Shown here: piece after piece, positions 7,820 to 16,518 of the stretch
How the letters are laid out: the number at the start of each line of letters is the position of its first letter
Numbering within the stretch: position 1 is the stretch's first letter
DNA from: CAZUCE01 sp964619265
GTDB lineage: Bacteria > Planctomycetota > UBA1135 > GCA-002686595
Assembly (NCBI GenBank): GCA_964619265.1
Contig: CAZUCE010000016.1
Coordinates: 1 to 64,000, forward strand
Reading direction: 5' to 3'
DNA length: 64,000 bases
The notes under the pieces: model-generated
Databases searched by the model: none
What the model saw: the letters and a program-made list of their open reading frames with translations, nothing else
Told to the model about the DNA's origin: nothing
Position numbers and translations under genes: made by a program

Positions 7820-8563
7820 ATGATCCAAGCCTCACGCCTCGTCGCCGCCTTGAGTCTGCTCTGCACGCTTTGCGCGTGCGCGGAATTGCGGTCTGCGCCT
7901 TGGTCGCAGATTGGCAAGGGAACTCACACGGTCGGTGCGTCGACCGGATGGGCGTTCTACGAAGCGGAAGTCTCGCTCGACGACCAGTCCGGTGAGCCGG
8001 TGCTCGGTTCGGGGGTCGCCACGACCGATCTCGATCCGATCGCGGGTGGAGCGCTCAAGTACAACTACTTCGTCACGGACCATTTCGTGGTCGGGCTCAT
8101 CTTCGAATTCCGGACCTTCGACCCAGACCCGGTGGCTCCGCTCGACAGCGAAATCGATGCGGACGAATACACCTCCGTCCACTACCTGTTCTCCACGCGC
8201 TACTGGTCCGACCCGTTCGGCGACGATTTGCGCTTCAAGTGGTTTGGCGGCCTAGACCTGAACTTTACGCCCGGTGTCGATCTCGACGCGACGGTCATAT
8301 ACGCTCCCGGCTTCGTCGAGCGGGTTGCCCTGTCCGGGGATGAGTTCTTCACGCTCAACCCGGTGCTGGGCGTCAGCTACCTGTTGCAGGACAACCTCAG
8401 TATCGAAGGCGGCGCCTTTTACGAGTTCCCGCTAAACAGCTCGGACGACGATCTCGTTCTGAACATTCCGAACGGGCTGGGCGCAACCGCTGCCAACAAC
8501 GTGGCCGGTTCGCTCGAGCCTGAGGGTCTGATCTTCTTCGCCGGCCTCACCTACTACCTCTGA
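7820..8563 (+). CDS. Outer-membrane beta-barrel-like protein
   Basis: A 247-residue exported protein. The N-terminus from ATG 7820 is a signal peptide with Cys residues (LLCTLCAC) that may form a lipobox. The mature part alternates short beta strands and acidic turns (LKYNYFVTDHFVVGLIFEFRTF) and ends in an aromatic strand, LIFFAGLTYYL, with a terminal-strand pattern common in outer-membrane barrels. It resembles OmpW-like or generic small porin-like proteins, but I cannot assign a family. The open frame extends upstream to 7628 without coding character. It lies 17 bases before purH; a shared transcript is possible. Confidence 0.6.
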   Translation: MIQASRLVAALSLLCTLCACAELRSAPWSQIGKGTHTVGASTGWAFYEAEVSLDDQSGEPVLGSGVATTDLDPIAGGALKYNYFVTDHFVVGLIFEFRTFDPDPVAPLDSEIDADEYTSVHYLFSTRYWSDPFGDDLRFKWFGGLDLNFTPGVDLDATVIYAPGFVERVALSGDEFFTLNPVLGVSYLLQDNLSIEGGAFYEFPLNSSDDDLVLNIPNGLGATAANNVAGSLEPEGLIFFAGLTYYL

Positions 8564-8580
8564 CGCGACCCGCGCGCCCC

Positions 8581-10185
8581 GTGACCGACAACCACCAACC
8601 TGCTGTCGTGCGCCGAGCGCTCCTCAGCGTCTCCGACAAATCCGGCCTTCTCGAATTCGCACGCGGACTGGTCGAGCACGGCGTCGAGCTCATCTCGACC
8701 GGCGGCACGCACAAAAAACTTGCGGCCGAAGGCCTGCCCGTCACCGAAATCTCGGACCACACCGGGTTTCCCGAGATGATGGATGGGCGAGTTAAGACGC
8801 TGCACCCCAAAGTGCACGGAGGGCTGCTCGGTCTACGCGACGACGCCGGTCACCGAGACTCGATGGAAGAGCACGGGATTGCGCCGATCGACTTGGTGGT
8901 CGTGAACCTGTATCCGTTCGAGGCCACCGTGGCCAAGCCGGACGTGCAACGCGCGGAAGCCATCGAGCAGATCGATATTGGCGGACCGTCGATGCTCCGC
9001 TCGGCAGCCAAGAACCACCGGTTCGTGGGAGTGGTGACTTCGCCTGTTGACTACACACGGGTCTTGGCCGAGTTGACCGAGCACGGCGGGGCGCTCACCG
9101 ACAAATTTCGTCGCGAATTGGCCCTGCGCGCCTTCGAGGCCACGGCTCGCTACGACGCGGCGATCGCAGCGTGGCTCTTCGAGCAAGAGCGACGGGAACT
9201 CGAAGCTGCCGAGCCGGAGGCTGCCTGGCCCGAGACCTATACGGTGGTGGGCGAGCGCCGGGCCGTCCTGCGCTACGGCGAAAACCCCCATCAAACGGCC
9301 GCGCTCTACGCCACCGAGGCTGGCCCGGACACGCTGGTTGGGGCCAACGTGCTCGGCGGCAAGGCTCTGTCCTACAACAACTACCTGGATCTCGAGGCCG
9401 CCCTCGCTTTGGTTCGGGAATTTGACGAGCCGTTCGTTTGCGTGCTCAAGCACACCAATCCGTGTGGAGCCGCGATCGGTGCAAGCGCCGCGGAAGCTCT
9501 GGAAGGAGCCTGGGCTGGTGATCCACTGAGCGCCTTTGGCTCGATCCTGGGCTTCAACCGCGAAGTCGACCTTGCCTGCGCCGAGTTCCTTGTGGCCGAG
9601 AAACGCTTTGTGGAGGCCATCGTCGCGCCCTCGTTTTCCGCGGAAGCCCTCGAGCGGATCTCCTCCGGTGCGAAGTGGGCCAAGAACGTTCGCTTGCTCG
9701 AAGTGGCCGGATCCAAGGTCCGCCCCGCGCGGCGCGACGTGCGCCCCATCAGTGGCGGCTTTTTGGTCCAGGACGCCGATGGGAAGGTAGCCGGCGAGGA
9801 GTCCTTTGAACTCAAGACCAGCGCCGAACCCAGCCCGGAGCAACGCCGCGCGCTGGTGTTCGCAAACCGCATCGTCAAGCACGTGAAGTCCAATGCGATC
9901 GTGTTGACCGACGAGCGCCGGGTGCTCGGCGTGGGGGCCGGCCAGATGAGCCGGGTCGACTCGGTTCGCTGTGCGATCGCCAAGGCCGGCGACCGAGTGC
10001 AAGGCTCCTGCTTGGCTTCCGACGCGTTCTTCCCCTTCCCCGACGGACCGATCGAAGCGATGCGCGCTGGAGTCACCGCGTTCGTGCAACCGGGCGGATC
10101 CGTGCAAGACAAGAAAGTGGTCGCAGCCTGTGAGGCGGGCGGTGCCGCGATGGTCTTCACCGGGACGCGCCACTTCCGGCACTAG
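8581..10185 (+). CDS. purH: Bifunctional AICAR transformylase / IMP cyclohydrolase
   Basis: PurH performs the last two steps of de novo purine synthesis: formylation of AICAR with 10-formyl-THF and closure to IMP. The 534-residue protein has the N-terminal IMP cyclohydrolase domain (ALLSVSDKSGL, ISTGGTHKKL, DGRVKTLHPKVHGGLL) and the C-terminal transformylase domain with the Lys-His pair in LKHTNPCGAAIG and SNAIVLT. Length is normal. It starts with GTG at 8581, since no ATG lies near the conserved N-terminus. A class V aminotransferase follows after 11 bases. Confidence 0.97.
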   Translation: MTDNHQPAVVRRALLSVSDKSGLLEFARGLVEHGVELISTGGTHKKLAAEGLPVTEISDHTGFPEMMDGRVKTLHPKVHGGLLGLRDDAGHRDSMEEHGIAPIDLVVVNLYPFEATVAKPDVQRAEAIEQIDIGGPSMLRSAAKNHRFVGVVTSPVDYTRVLAELTEHGGALTDKFRRELALRAFEATARYDAAIAAWLFEQERRELEAAEPEAAWPETYTVVGERRAVLRYGENPHQTAALYATEAGPDTLVGANVLGGKALSYNNYLDLEAALALVREFDEPFVCVLKHTNPCGAAIGASAAEALEGAWAGDPLSAFGSILGFNREVDLACAEFLVAEKRFVEAIVAPSFSAEALERISSGAKWAKNVRLLEVAGSKVRPARRDVRPISGGFLVQDADGKVAGEESFELKTSAEPSPEQRRALVFANRIVKHVKSNAIVLTDERRVLGVGAGQMSRVDSVRCAIAKAGDRVQGSCLASDAFFPFPDGPIEAMRAGVTAFVQPGGSVQDKKVVAACEAGGAAMVFTGTRHFRH

Positions 10186-10196
10186 CATTCCATTCG

Positions 10197-11393
10197 ATGA
10201 CCAGAGCCCCCGAACCCCCGGCCGGCGCGGAGATTGGCTCGCGTCGTCTGTTTCCGAATCTTGAATCCGCGGCTTACCTGTCCTTCGCCGGGATATCACC
10301 GACGAGTACCGCGGTGCGGGATGCTTCGCACGCGGTCTTGGACGAGTTTGCTCGAAAGGGCCTCCCCGCATTCGGCGAGCAGGTGGAGGTCGCGGACGCC
10401 GCACGAGCCAGTTTCGCGAAGCTGATTGGCTGCCGGGCTGAAGATTTGGCGTGCCAGCCCAACACCAGTCAAGGCGTCATCACGGTGGCTCGCGGCCTGT
10501 CGTTTCGCGCAGGAGATCGAGTGCTCGTGTTTCGCGGCGAGTTTCCGACCAACGTGATCCCTTGGCTTGCGGTTGCGCGGGACTTGGGCCTTGAGGTGGT
10601 TACGGTCGACCTGGCGGACTTTGAGAGGTCCACTGCCGAGGGCTTGGAGAAGGTTCAGTCGGAGCTCGCGCGCGGCGTCGCGTTGGTGGCCGTCAGCGCA
10701 GTACAGTTTCATACGGGACTTTGCATGCCCCTGGACGAGCTGGGCGCCTTGTGCCGGCGGCACGACACACTGCTGTTCGTCGATGCGGTCCAAGCCGTGG
10801 GCGCCACGCCGATCGACGTACGCCGCTCAGGGATTCACTTTTTGGCCTGCGGCTCGCACAAGTGGCTGAACGGACCGCTTGGTGCAGGCTTCCTCTACGT
10901 GGCTCCGGAAGTTGCCGATCGGGTCGAGCCAAAGCTCGCTGGCTGGATGAGCTTGGAGGAACCGCTCGCGTTTCTGTTTCCCGGCGGTCCGCCGGTCCCC
11001 TTTGATGAGCCCCTCGGCCGAGCACCCCGCGCGCTCGAGACCGGTGTCCTGAACCTGCCTGGATTTGGCGGCCTGTGTGCCGCAACGGAGATCCTGCGCA
11101 AACTCGGACCGGCCCAGATTCATGCGCACGTGAATCGTTACCTGGACATTCTCGAAGACGCAGCCCTGGCCCTGGGCTACACCAGCGCACGTTCAACGGA
11201 TCCCGCTGCGCGCTCGACCATCCTGGCGCTGCGACCGCCGGAGCGACGAACGCTTGGGGAGGTTGCCGATGCGCTGAACGCGCGCAGGATCACGGTGTCT
11301 GCGCCCGGTGGATGGCTGCGCTTTGCGCCCCACTGGCCGAATCCCCTGGCCGAAGCCGACGAGGTTGCGGCAGCTCTTGCGGAAATCGGCTGA
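10197..11393 (+). CDS. Class V PLP-dependent aminotransferase
   Basis: A 398-residue fold-type I PLP enzyme. Motifs: NTSQGVITVARGL (phosphate-binding region), LFVDAVQAVGATPID (Asp pairing with the pyridine N), and the Schiff-base Lys in CGSHKWLNGPLGAGFLY (about residue 222). It resembles cysteine-desulfurase, isopenicillin-N-epimerase and kynureninase-like members, but nothing fixes the substrate. It follows purH by 11 bases and is probably co-transcribed, though no functional link is evident. The downstream gene is convergent (11405). Confidence 0.85.
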   Translation: MTRAPEPPAGAEIGSRRLFPNLESAAYLSFAGISPTSTAVRDASHAVLDEFARKGLPAFGEQVEVADAARASFAKLIGCRAEDLACQPNTSQGVITVARGLSFRAGDRVLVFRGEFPTNVIPWLAVARDLGLEVVTVDLADFERSTAEGLEKVQSELARGVALVAVSAVQFHTGLCMPLDELGALCRRHDTLLFVDAVQAVGATPIDVRRSGIHFLACGSHKWLNGPLGAGFLYVAPEVADRVEPKLAGWMSLEEPLAFLFPGGPPVPFDEPLGRAPRALETGVLNLPGFGGLCAATEILRKLGPAQIHAHVNRYLDILEDAALALGYTSARSTDPAARSTILALRPPERRTLGEVADALNARRITVSAPGGWLRFAPHWPNPLAEADEVAAALAEIG

Positions 11394-11404
11394 CGCGGGA
11401 AGGG

Positions 11405-12112
11405 TCAGTGACCCAGGCGGAATCGGGCAGGTCCTTGGACGGGTCGCATGTCGAGCGCCTCGGCGCGCGCATTTGCGGCTGCGAATCGGGCGTCGATTGC
11501 GTAGTCCACGGCAGAATTCGGGCGGTCCGATTCGAGGATGCGCGGCAGGAGCTCAACGGGTATGTAGCCCAACAGCGCGCGTGCGGGCGCGACGATCAGT
11601 TGGGACTCCAGGTCGACCAGACGAAGGCTGATCTCCAGACCCTCGCGTTCGCGACTCCAGGTTCCGACGACCACGTGCGTGGCACCCAGACGCTCGGTGC
11701 GCGATTCCAAGGTCTCCGGGGGAGTTTCCTGACTGAAGGGCTCCCCGGCGAGGACTTCGGGCGACTCGAACACATATAGATGGGTGGAGAGAGCGATCGC
11801 GAGTTCGCGCTCCAGCGAACGCGAGAAGGCTTCTGACGGATCGAGCATGGCCCGGCCTGGCATGTCCTGAGCCGCGGGCTGTGCCGAGGGGACTGCGGGC
11901 GAATCCAGACCGATCACATCGCCGATCACCACTTGCATGGAACCAAGCGGCAGGCGTCGCTCGGCTGCGCCGACGAGTTCGTCCGCGAGGAGCGCAGCGA
12001 CCGTTCGTAGGGGCGGAGGCCCAGCGGGCGCAGGTTGCGGCAGAGTTTGGCAGCTTGCGAGCGACAGGAGGAACGCAGCGGCGAAGGGGCGCGCGATCGA
12101 GGAGACATCCAT
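11405..12112 (-). CDS. FlgO-like lipoprotein, last gene of TonB-like operon
   Basis: A 235-residue protein with an export signal and lipobox-like LASC (Cys at about residue 21). The mature region has an N-terminal helix (LADELVGAAERRL), followed by SRSLERELAIALSTHLYVFE and GATHVVVGTWSREREGLEISLRLVDLESQLIVAP. This strand-helix pattern is that of FlgO/LpoB-type lipoproteins, which bind partners in the envelope. No flagellar gene is nearby, so a flagellar role is unlikely here. It follows the TPR-like lipoprotein by 21 bases and is probably the last member of the 16518-11405 operon. Confidence 0.6.
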   Translation of the reverse strand: MDVSSIARPFAAAFLLSLASCQTLPQPAPAGPPPLRTVAALLADELVGAAERRLPLGSMQVVIGDVIGLDSPAVPSAQPAAQDMPGRAMLDPSEAFSRSLERELAIALSTHLYVFESPEVLAGEPFSQETPPETLESRTERLGATHVVVGTWSREREGLEISLRLVDLESQLIVAPARALLGYIPVELLPRILESDRPNSAVDYAIDARFAAANARAEALDMRPVQGPARFRLGH

Positions 12113-12133
12113 GGGATCAGGGGGCTCGATGAG

Positions 12134-12742
12134 TCAGTGGGTCTGGAGATAGCGATTCAGATCTTCTGCGTAGGTCAGCAGGCTGGCGGGCTCGCCTTCC
12201 CAGGTGCCCAGGAATCGTGCGAAGGAATCGCGCGCTTCATCGAGGCGTCCTTCGTCAATCCGCAGCTGGGTTTCTGCAAGATCGACCCAGGGGACAATGC
12301 GGGTCGAAGTGCCGCGCAGGCCGGCGATCGCCTCGGACAGGCGCGCGCTTTGTTCTGACGTTGCTTCGCCTAGTTCTGCACGTTCGAGGAACAAGGCGTA
12401 AACCAAAGCTTCGCGACTGCCAGCCGCTGTGGGATGCCGGTCGACCAGCAGCTCCAGGACTTGGGCGGCGCGCGCAGGCTCGCCGCCTTCGAATCGGCTG
12501 CGGGCCGCGTCGTAGAGGACCGGATACAGCAGCTCTTCGTTGGTGCGGCTTCGGGTGAAGGTCCCGTAGATGCGTTCGGCATCGGTGGACCGACCTTCCT
12601 CTAAGGCGGTCAATACGGCGACAGCCGCTTCTTCGGGGCCGGCGAAGCTGTGCGAAGTGCTGGCGCAACCGCTGGCGAGAGTCCAGGCGAGGACCAAGGC
12701 CGCGGCCGGAGCCAGTGGGGACTTTCTAGGTTCGGAAATCAT
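12134..12742 (-). CDS. TPR-like lipoprotein of TonB-like operon
   Basis: A 202-residue protein with a signal peptide and lipobox (LASGCAS, Cys at about residue 26). The mature part is almost all helical with repeated A-rich pairs (ARSRFEGGEPARAAQVLELL, LFLERAELGEA, LAETQLRIDEGRLDEARDSF), the look of degenerate tetratricopeptide repeats. In gammaproteobacterial TonB2 operons a TPR protein occupies the same place after tonB. It begins 8 bases after the TonB-like gene. Likely a scaffold in the envelope; partner unknown. Confidence 0.6.
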   Translation of the reverse strand: MISEPRKSPLAPAAALVLAWTLASGCASTSHSFAGPEEAAVAVLTALEEGRSTDAERIYGTFTRSRTNEELLYPVLYDAARSRFEGGEPARAAQVLELLVDRHPTAAGSREALVYALFLERAELGEATSEQSARLSEAIAGLRGTSTRIVPWVDLAETQLRIDEGRLDEARDSFARFLGTWEGEPASLLTYAEDLNRYLQTH

Positions 12743-12750
12743 GGGGTGGT

Positions 12751-13692
12751 TCAGTTGACTGGGTTCGCGGACATGCGCTGGGTGCTTCCGTCGGCCAATT
12801 CCACGTGCTCAACTCGCAGGTCGAACCCGCCGGAGCCCGTTCGCACGTAGCGCAGCGTGAAGCGACGGACAGACTCGGACCCTGTTCCCAGCTGGTCGAG
12901 CGCCTCCTGGCGACGTCCAAGGACCACGGCCCATTCGGAAACGGGGATCAAAGCTGCAAAGAGGTAGACCTCGTCGCGGGAGAGGACGCTTCTGCGCAAC
13001 TCGCGAAGAGGTTCGGGCAGCCGGCTGTACTCGTAGTCGAAAAGATCGCGGTATTGGCGATAGGACTCGAGCGGAGGGGCCTGCTGCACGCGCTCGACGG
13101 ACGGCGGGCCCGTTAGACGCAGCCGGAAGTAGGTTGGGTTCGTTGCGTTCGGATCGAGAGCGGTGCGGGGAACGAGGACGAGCTCCTCCCCGAACGTTCG
13201 AGCGAGGTCGAGTTGGTCTTCGGGCGCGGCCAGGAGCACGGTGGAAAACCCGCGGCGAACCTCGCCCTCGAATTCACGCCGGGCTTCATCGAGGAGCTTT
13301 GGATCCTTGCGCAGCTCGTCCACGGGAGTGCCGGAGCTCTCCGGAAGCGGCGCTTCCTCGGCTTGAACCTCACGGGCCAGATCCTCCGGCGCCGGAGCCG
13401 CCTGGGGGTCGGGCTTGCCTTCGGGCGCGCCAAGCTCCGGAGGAGGCGGTGAAGCCCCGCCAGGCACCGAGGCTGTTTGGCGAGCAGGTTGTTGCGCTTG
13501 GGGTTCGGGCGGAGCTTGGGGGTGTGAAGCGCGCGGTTCCGGCGTTTCGATCTTGGTTCTCACCGAGAGCTGTGCAGGAGCTTCGGAGGGTGTGGGGACG
13601 TCCTGTTCTTCGAGCGGGACACGCAGCAAGAACCACCAGGAAGTCACGCCAGCGATGGCCAAGAACAGGAGCTGTCGAAAGACGGCGATCAC
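12751..13692 (-). CDS. TonB-like proline-rich envelope-spanning protein
   Basis: A 313-residue protein with one N-terminal membrane segment (residues about 4-24, FRQLLFLAIAGVTSWWFLL), then roughly 90 residues rich in Pro, Ala and Gln (PPEPQAQQPARQ, SPPPPELGAPEGKP) as in TonB's periplasm-spanning part. The last 200 residues form a folded mixed domain with no TonB C-terminal signature that I can see. The TonB SxxxH motif in the membrane helix is also missing. Its ATG overlaps the exbD-like stop by 4 bases. By position and architecture it is the force-transmitting partner of ExbB/ExbD, but its outer target cannot be named. Confidence 0.6.
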   Translation of the reverse strand: MIAVFRQLLFLAIAGVTSWWFLLRVPLEEQDVPTPSEAPAQLSVRTKIETPEPRASHPQAPPEPQAQQPARQTASVPGGASPPPPELGAPEGKPDPQAAPAPEDLAREVQAEEAPLPESSGTPVDELRKDPKLLDEARREFEGEVRRGFSTVLLAAPEDQLDLARTFGEELVLVPRTALDPNATNPTYFRLRLTGPPSVERVQQAPPLESYRQYRDLFDYEYSRLPEPLRELRRSVLSRDEVYLFAALIPVSEWAVVLGRRQEALDQLGTGSESVRRFTLRYVRTGSGGFDLRVEHVELADGSTQRMSANPVN

Positions 13693-14162
13693 GGAGTTTC
13701 CTCCCCGAACGCCCGTCCAGGTTGGGTGGCTCCCGAAGCGGTGAGCAACACGTCCTCGAACCCGGCGAGCCGGAGGTGCTGGAGCAGCTCGACGCCAACT
13801 CCGTAGCGGGCTTCGCGATCAGCCCGGATTTCGACCGTGACCTCGTTCGGCGCAGAGCTCTGGGTTTGCTCGGCCAGGGCAGCATCCAGGTCCGCTCCAT
13901 CGATCAGGGCCTCGGGCTCGCCTTCCAGGCGAATGATGGACTCTTGATCGACCACCAGCACGACGCGCAGCTTCTCCGCTTGGGAAGAGGGTTCGTCGGA
14001 CGCCACCCGCGGCAGTTCCAGGTGCAGTTCTGTGGTGGAATCCTCGCGACGCACTTCGCTTGCGGCGAGCAAGGCAAACAACAGCACGAACAGCGTGTCG
14101 AGCAGCGGCGTCAGCCCGCTGGCTCCAATCGCTCCGGCCCGCTTGGTTCGCAGAGCTCTCAT
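13689..14162 (-). CDS. ExbD/TolR-like proton-channel protein
   Basis: A 157-residue protein with the ExbD layout: short cytoplasmic N-terminus (RALRTKRAG), a single membrane helix with the conserved protonatable Asp (LTPLLDTLFVLLFALL, Asp at about residue 22), and a periplasmic domain with VVLVVDQESIIRLEG and VTVEIRADREARYGVGVELLQHLRLAGF. ATG 14162 overlaps the exbB-like stop in ATGA and was preferred to 14216, because it gives the typical short N-terminus. It should form the rotor/stator core with the ExbB-like protein. Confidence 0.85.
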   Translation of the reverse strand: MRALRTKRAGAIGASGLTPLLDTLFVLLFALLAASEVRREDSTTELHLELPRVASDEPSSQAEKLRVVLVVDQESIIRLEGEPEALIDGADLDAALAEQTQSSAPNEVTVEIRADREARYGVGVELLQHLRLAGFEDVLLTASGATQPGRAFGEETP

Positions 14163-14647
14163 GCTGGCTCGGATCCGATCAGGGATTCCAGATCCGACTG
14201 GCAGAAGTCGATCCACTCGCGAAACGCGATCAAGGAGGCTTGCCCGATGAGAAAGACAGCCAATCCCGCAATCGTGGTGTAAAGGGCAGTGGCCAGTCCG
14301 GAGGCGAGGGCGTCAGGAGCGGCGAGCCCGCTTTCCGCGCCGCGCGCGAAGAACGAGCGCGCAATCCCGACCACGGTCCCGAACAGACCGATGCTGGTGG
14401 CGAGCTGGCTGACCGAATCGATTCGCGCGAGTCCACGTTCGGCCCGGACTTGCTCCCGCTGCCACAGGTTGCGAGCCCCTGTGGGGTCCCCGGCTGCGGC
14501 AAGCCTCCTGGCGCGGGCGAAGGGTCGCCGCACGAGGCAACCGATTGCATAGCACACGCGATCGAGGATGCCTGCGGAGACGACAATCCAGGCGAGCAAG
14601 ACCGCATACATCAGCGGCCCCCCCGCGTGAAAGGTGGAGGCAAACAT
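14159..14647 (-). CDS. ExbB/TolQ/MotA-type proton-channel protein
   Basis: A 162-residue membrane protein: TM1 LMYAVLLAWIVVSAGIL, a cytoplasmic loop with helical ARNLWQREQVRAERGL, then two helices with the conserved small/Thr pattern (TSIGLFGTVVGIARSFF and SGLATALYTTIAGLAVFLIG). The Thr residues in TSIGLFGTVVGI and ALYTTIAG match those lining the proton path in ExbB. It is shorter than E. coli ExbB. The frame opens at 14887, but the upstream part is Arg/Pro-rich non-coding-like sequence; ATG 14647 lies 8 bases after the previous stop. It energises the operon's TonB-like protein by proton motive force. Confidence 0.85.
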   Translation of the reverse strand: MFASTFHAGGPLMYAVLLAWIVVSAGILDRVCYAIGCLVRRPFARARRLAAAGDPTGARNLWQREQVRAERGLARIDSVSQLATSIGLFGTVVGIARSFFARGAESGLAAPDALASGLATALYTTIAGLAVFLIGQASLIAFREWIDFCQSDLESLIGSEPA

Positions 14648-14655
14648 GGGCGGGG

Positions 14656-15432
14656 CTAGCGCCTGTCCGGAAGGTCCGGCAGGGGGAAGACGAGCGCGCG
14701 ACGCAGGTCGGTGGCCGGGGGTGCCAGCGGGAAGCGGTCCCAATAACCGGTGGGGTCGGCCTCGAACAGGAGCTCCCGGGCCGCCCGGGGATCCCGGTCG
14801 AGGAGGTCGGTCAGCAGGGAGTCGTCTTCGAGCGGCGACCCCGCTTCGATCGGAACCGGCGGCGGGGCAAGACCGATGCCGGTCCACGCCAATCCGAGCG
14901 CGTCGGGGACGTCCTCGTTGCTCTCAACCATCTCGACGAGTCGCTGCCGCTCCCGTTCGCGGGAGGAAACCGAGGAGATGAGCTTCGAGAGGTTCTCGCG
15001 CTTGCCGGCAAGATCATCGCGTTCCCCTTCCAAAAGGCTGATCTCGCTTCGCAGGGGCTGCGCTTCCTCGAGGGCTCGAAGGCGAGCGTCGGTGCCTTCG
15101 GCGGAAAGCGCACGCTCAAGGACCACGTCGTAGGTGGCTCGCCGCTCGCTCAAGTCAGATCCGAGCGTGTCGAGCCGGCGCTCCACGAAATCGGCCTTCT
15201 CGCGGTAAAAGCCGATCGCTTGATCTTCGGCCTCGCGAACCAGATCACCGCCCGTCAGGAGGTCCATCCGCATCTTGTGGATCCGTTGGCGCAGGGCCTC
15301 GGCGCCCGAAGAAATCGGGCTATCGGCTTGGGGCACGTCGGAGGTGGCCGCTTGCGGGCTTAAGGCTTCGTTCTGCACCCCGTGCGTCAGCAGGGGGGCC
15401 ATGGCCGCGAGGAGAACTTGTAGTGAGATCAT
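14656..15432 (-). CDS. Periplasmic coiled-coil protein B of TonB-like operon
   Basis: A 258-residue protein with a short signal-like N-terminus (MISLQVLLAAMAPLL) and a long heptad-rich helix from about residue 40 to 175 (EALRQRIHKMRMDLL, ERRLDTLGSDLSERR, LLEGERDDLAGKRENL). The C-terminal part is Pro- and acid-rich. I see no assigned domain. In gammaproteobacterial TonB2 operons the analogous slots hold DUF3450 and the coiled-coil-bearing TtpC. It may be a periplasmic strut for the ExbB/ExbD core, encoded 8 bases before exbB. Function inferred from context only. Confidence 0.55.
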   Translation of the reverse strand: MISLQVLLAAMAPLLTHGVQNEALSPQAATSDVPQADSPISSGAEALRQRIHKMRMDLLTGGDLVREAEDQAIGFYREKADFVERRLDTLGSDLSERRATYDVVLERALSAEGTDARLRALEEAQPLRSEISLLEGERDDLAGKRENLSKLISSVSSRERERQRLVEMVESNEDVPDALGLAWTGIGLAPPPVPIEAGSPLEDDSLLTDLLDRDPRAARELLFEADPTGYWDRFPLAPPATDLRRALVFPLPDLPDRR

Positions 15433-15447
15433 GGGAGGAGTGGGGGA

Positions 15448-16518
15448 TCAGCGCTCGTCGCCAGAGTCCTGGCGAGCCGCGGAGTAGGCTTCGCGCAAGA
15501 CGTCGGAATAGCGCGGGATGGAGAGTTCGCGGCGCTCGAGACCCGCAGCTGAAAGAGAAATCCTCCGAATGCTCGAGTCCTGAAGCCAGTCGAGGATGCT
15601 GGAGAGCTCGGGGTTCGGACCGTCGAGGTCGCCTTGCAGTTCGACCAGGCTCTGGAACGCATCGAGGATGTCCTGGGTGCGTGCACTGCGGGCGTATCCC
15701 TGCAGCAGCTGCTCGAGGAACAACAAGTCCATGCTCATCTGCAGCCGAATTCGGTCGAGCGCACCGAACATCTCGCCGACCAGCAGGTCCGCATCGATCT
15801 CCAGGGAAGTGTCGAGCGAGGGGCCGACTCCGCGCTGGGCGGCGCGGACGAGCTCAAGCCGCTTCTTGGCCAAGGCAAGCCCGTTGCGCTCCTGTTGATA
15901 GCGGTACAGCAGGGTGTCGAGCTGTTTGCGCTGCTCAGGAGGCAGCTTGTTGGTTGGTCGAAACGTATCGCGATCGAACTGCCCATCTTCGAGGCCGTCC
16001 ACAAACGTCGCGATCTGCTGCTGAACCGCGTCGAGAGATCGCACGTTGGAACCGATGGCCGCGTCGTTTTGGGCGACCGTTCCGAACAGAACGGCCAGGT
16101 CCTCCGGCCGAACGGACGCCGCCATCTTGTTCGCGTAGTAGCTGATGCGATAGCGCTGGGATTCCAGGAAGTCGACCAGCTCAACCTGCTTGCCGATGAC
16201 GCCGTCCACGTAGCCGGTGACCGCCTCCAGAATCGGGCCTTCGTTGAACTCATTCTCCGGGGCGGCCGTGGCTCGCAATTCATCCAGAATTTGCACCGTT
16301 TCCTTGGCCACCGATCGGCCGGCTCCGATCTGCTCGCGGTACTGGCCGAGCCGGGCTTGGAAGTTCTGGAATTCGCGGATCGCGCCTTCCACGTCGAGCT
16401 CTTTGATCGTGACCGGTACTTCGCCGGGCGTCTGGGCCGAGGCGAAGGGGGCCGAGGCGAAAGGGAGGGTGAGCAGCCAGCAGGCTGCAAGGGAGACTGC
16501 TGAGATTCTTCGTGTCAT
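15448..16518 (-). CDS. Periplasmic coiled-coil protein A, first gene of TonB-like operon
   Basis: A 356-residue exported protein: signal peptide from ATG 16518 (ISAVSLAACWLLTLPFASA) with probable cleavage near ASAQ, then an almost wholly alpha-helical body. Segments such as VEGAIREFQNFQARLGQYREQ and LLYRYQQERNGLALAKKRLE have coiled-coil-like heptads. It lacks any enzyme motif. The frame continues up to 16683, but the preceding bases are not coding-like. It heads the seven-gene operon, and 15 bases separate it from coiled-coil B. It resembles DUF3450-type proteins in position and helicity, not in recognisable sequence. Confidence 0.55.
   Translation of the reverse strand: MTRRISAVSLAACWLLTLPFASAPFASAQTPGEVPVTIKELDVEGAIREFQNFQARLGQYREQIGAGRSVAKETVQILDELRATAAPENEFNEGPILEAVTGYVDGVIGKQVELVDFLESQRYRISYYANKMAASVRPEDLAVLFGTVAQNDAAIGSNVRSLDAVQQQIATFVDGLEDGQFDRDTFRPTNKLPPEQRKQLDTLLYRYQQERNGLALAKKRLELVRAAQRGVGPSLDTSLEIDADLLVGEMFGALDRIRLQMSMDLLFLEQLLQGYARSARTQDILDAFQSLVELQGDLDGPNPELSSILDWLQDSSIRRISLSAAGLERRELSIPRYSDVLREAYSAARQDSGDER

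Noticed and set aside
8833..10404. 523-residue minus-strand frame opposite purH
   Set aside because: Long because of high GC, but it lies antisense to purH and shows no motif.
13134..14282. 382-residue plus-strand frame opposite the ExbD/TonB-like genes
   Set aside because: Arg-rich with no motif; the opposite strand carries ordered, overlapping genes.
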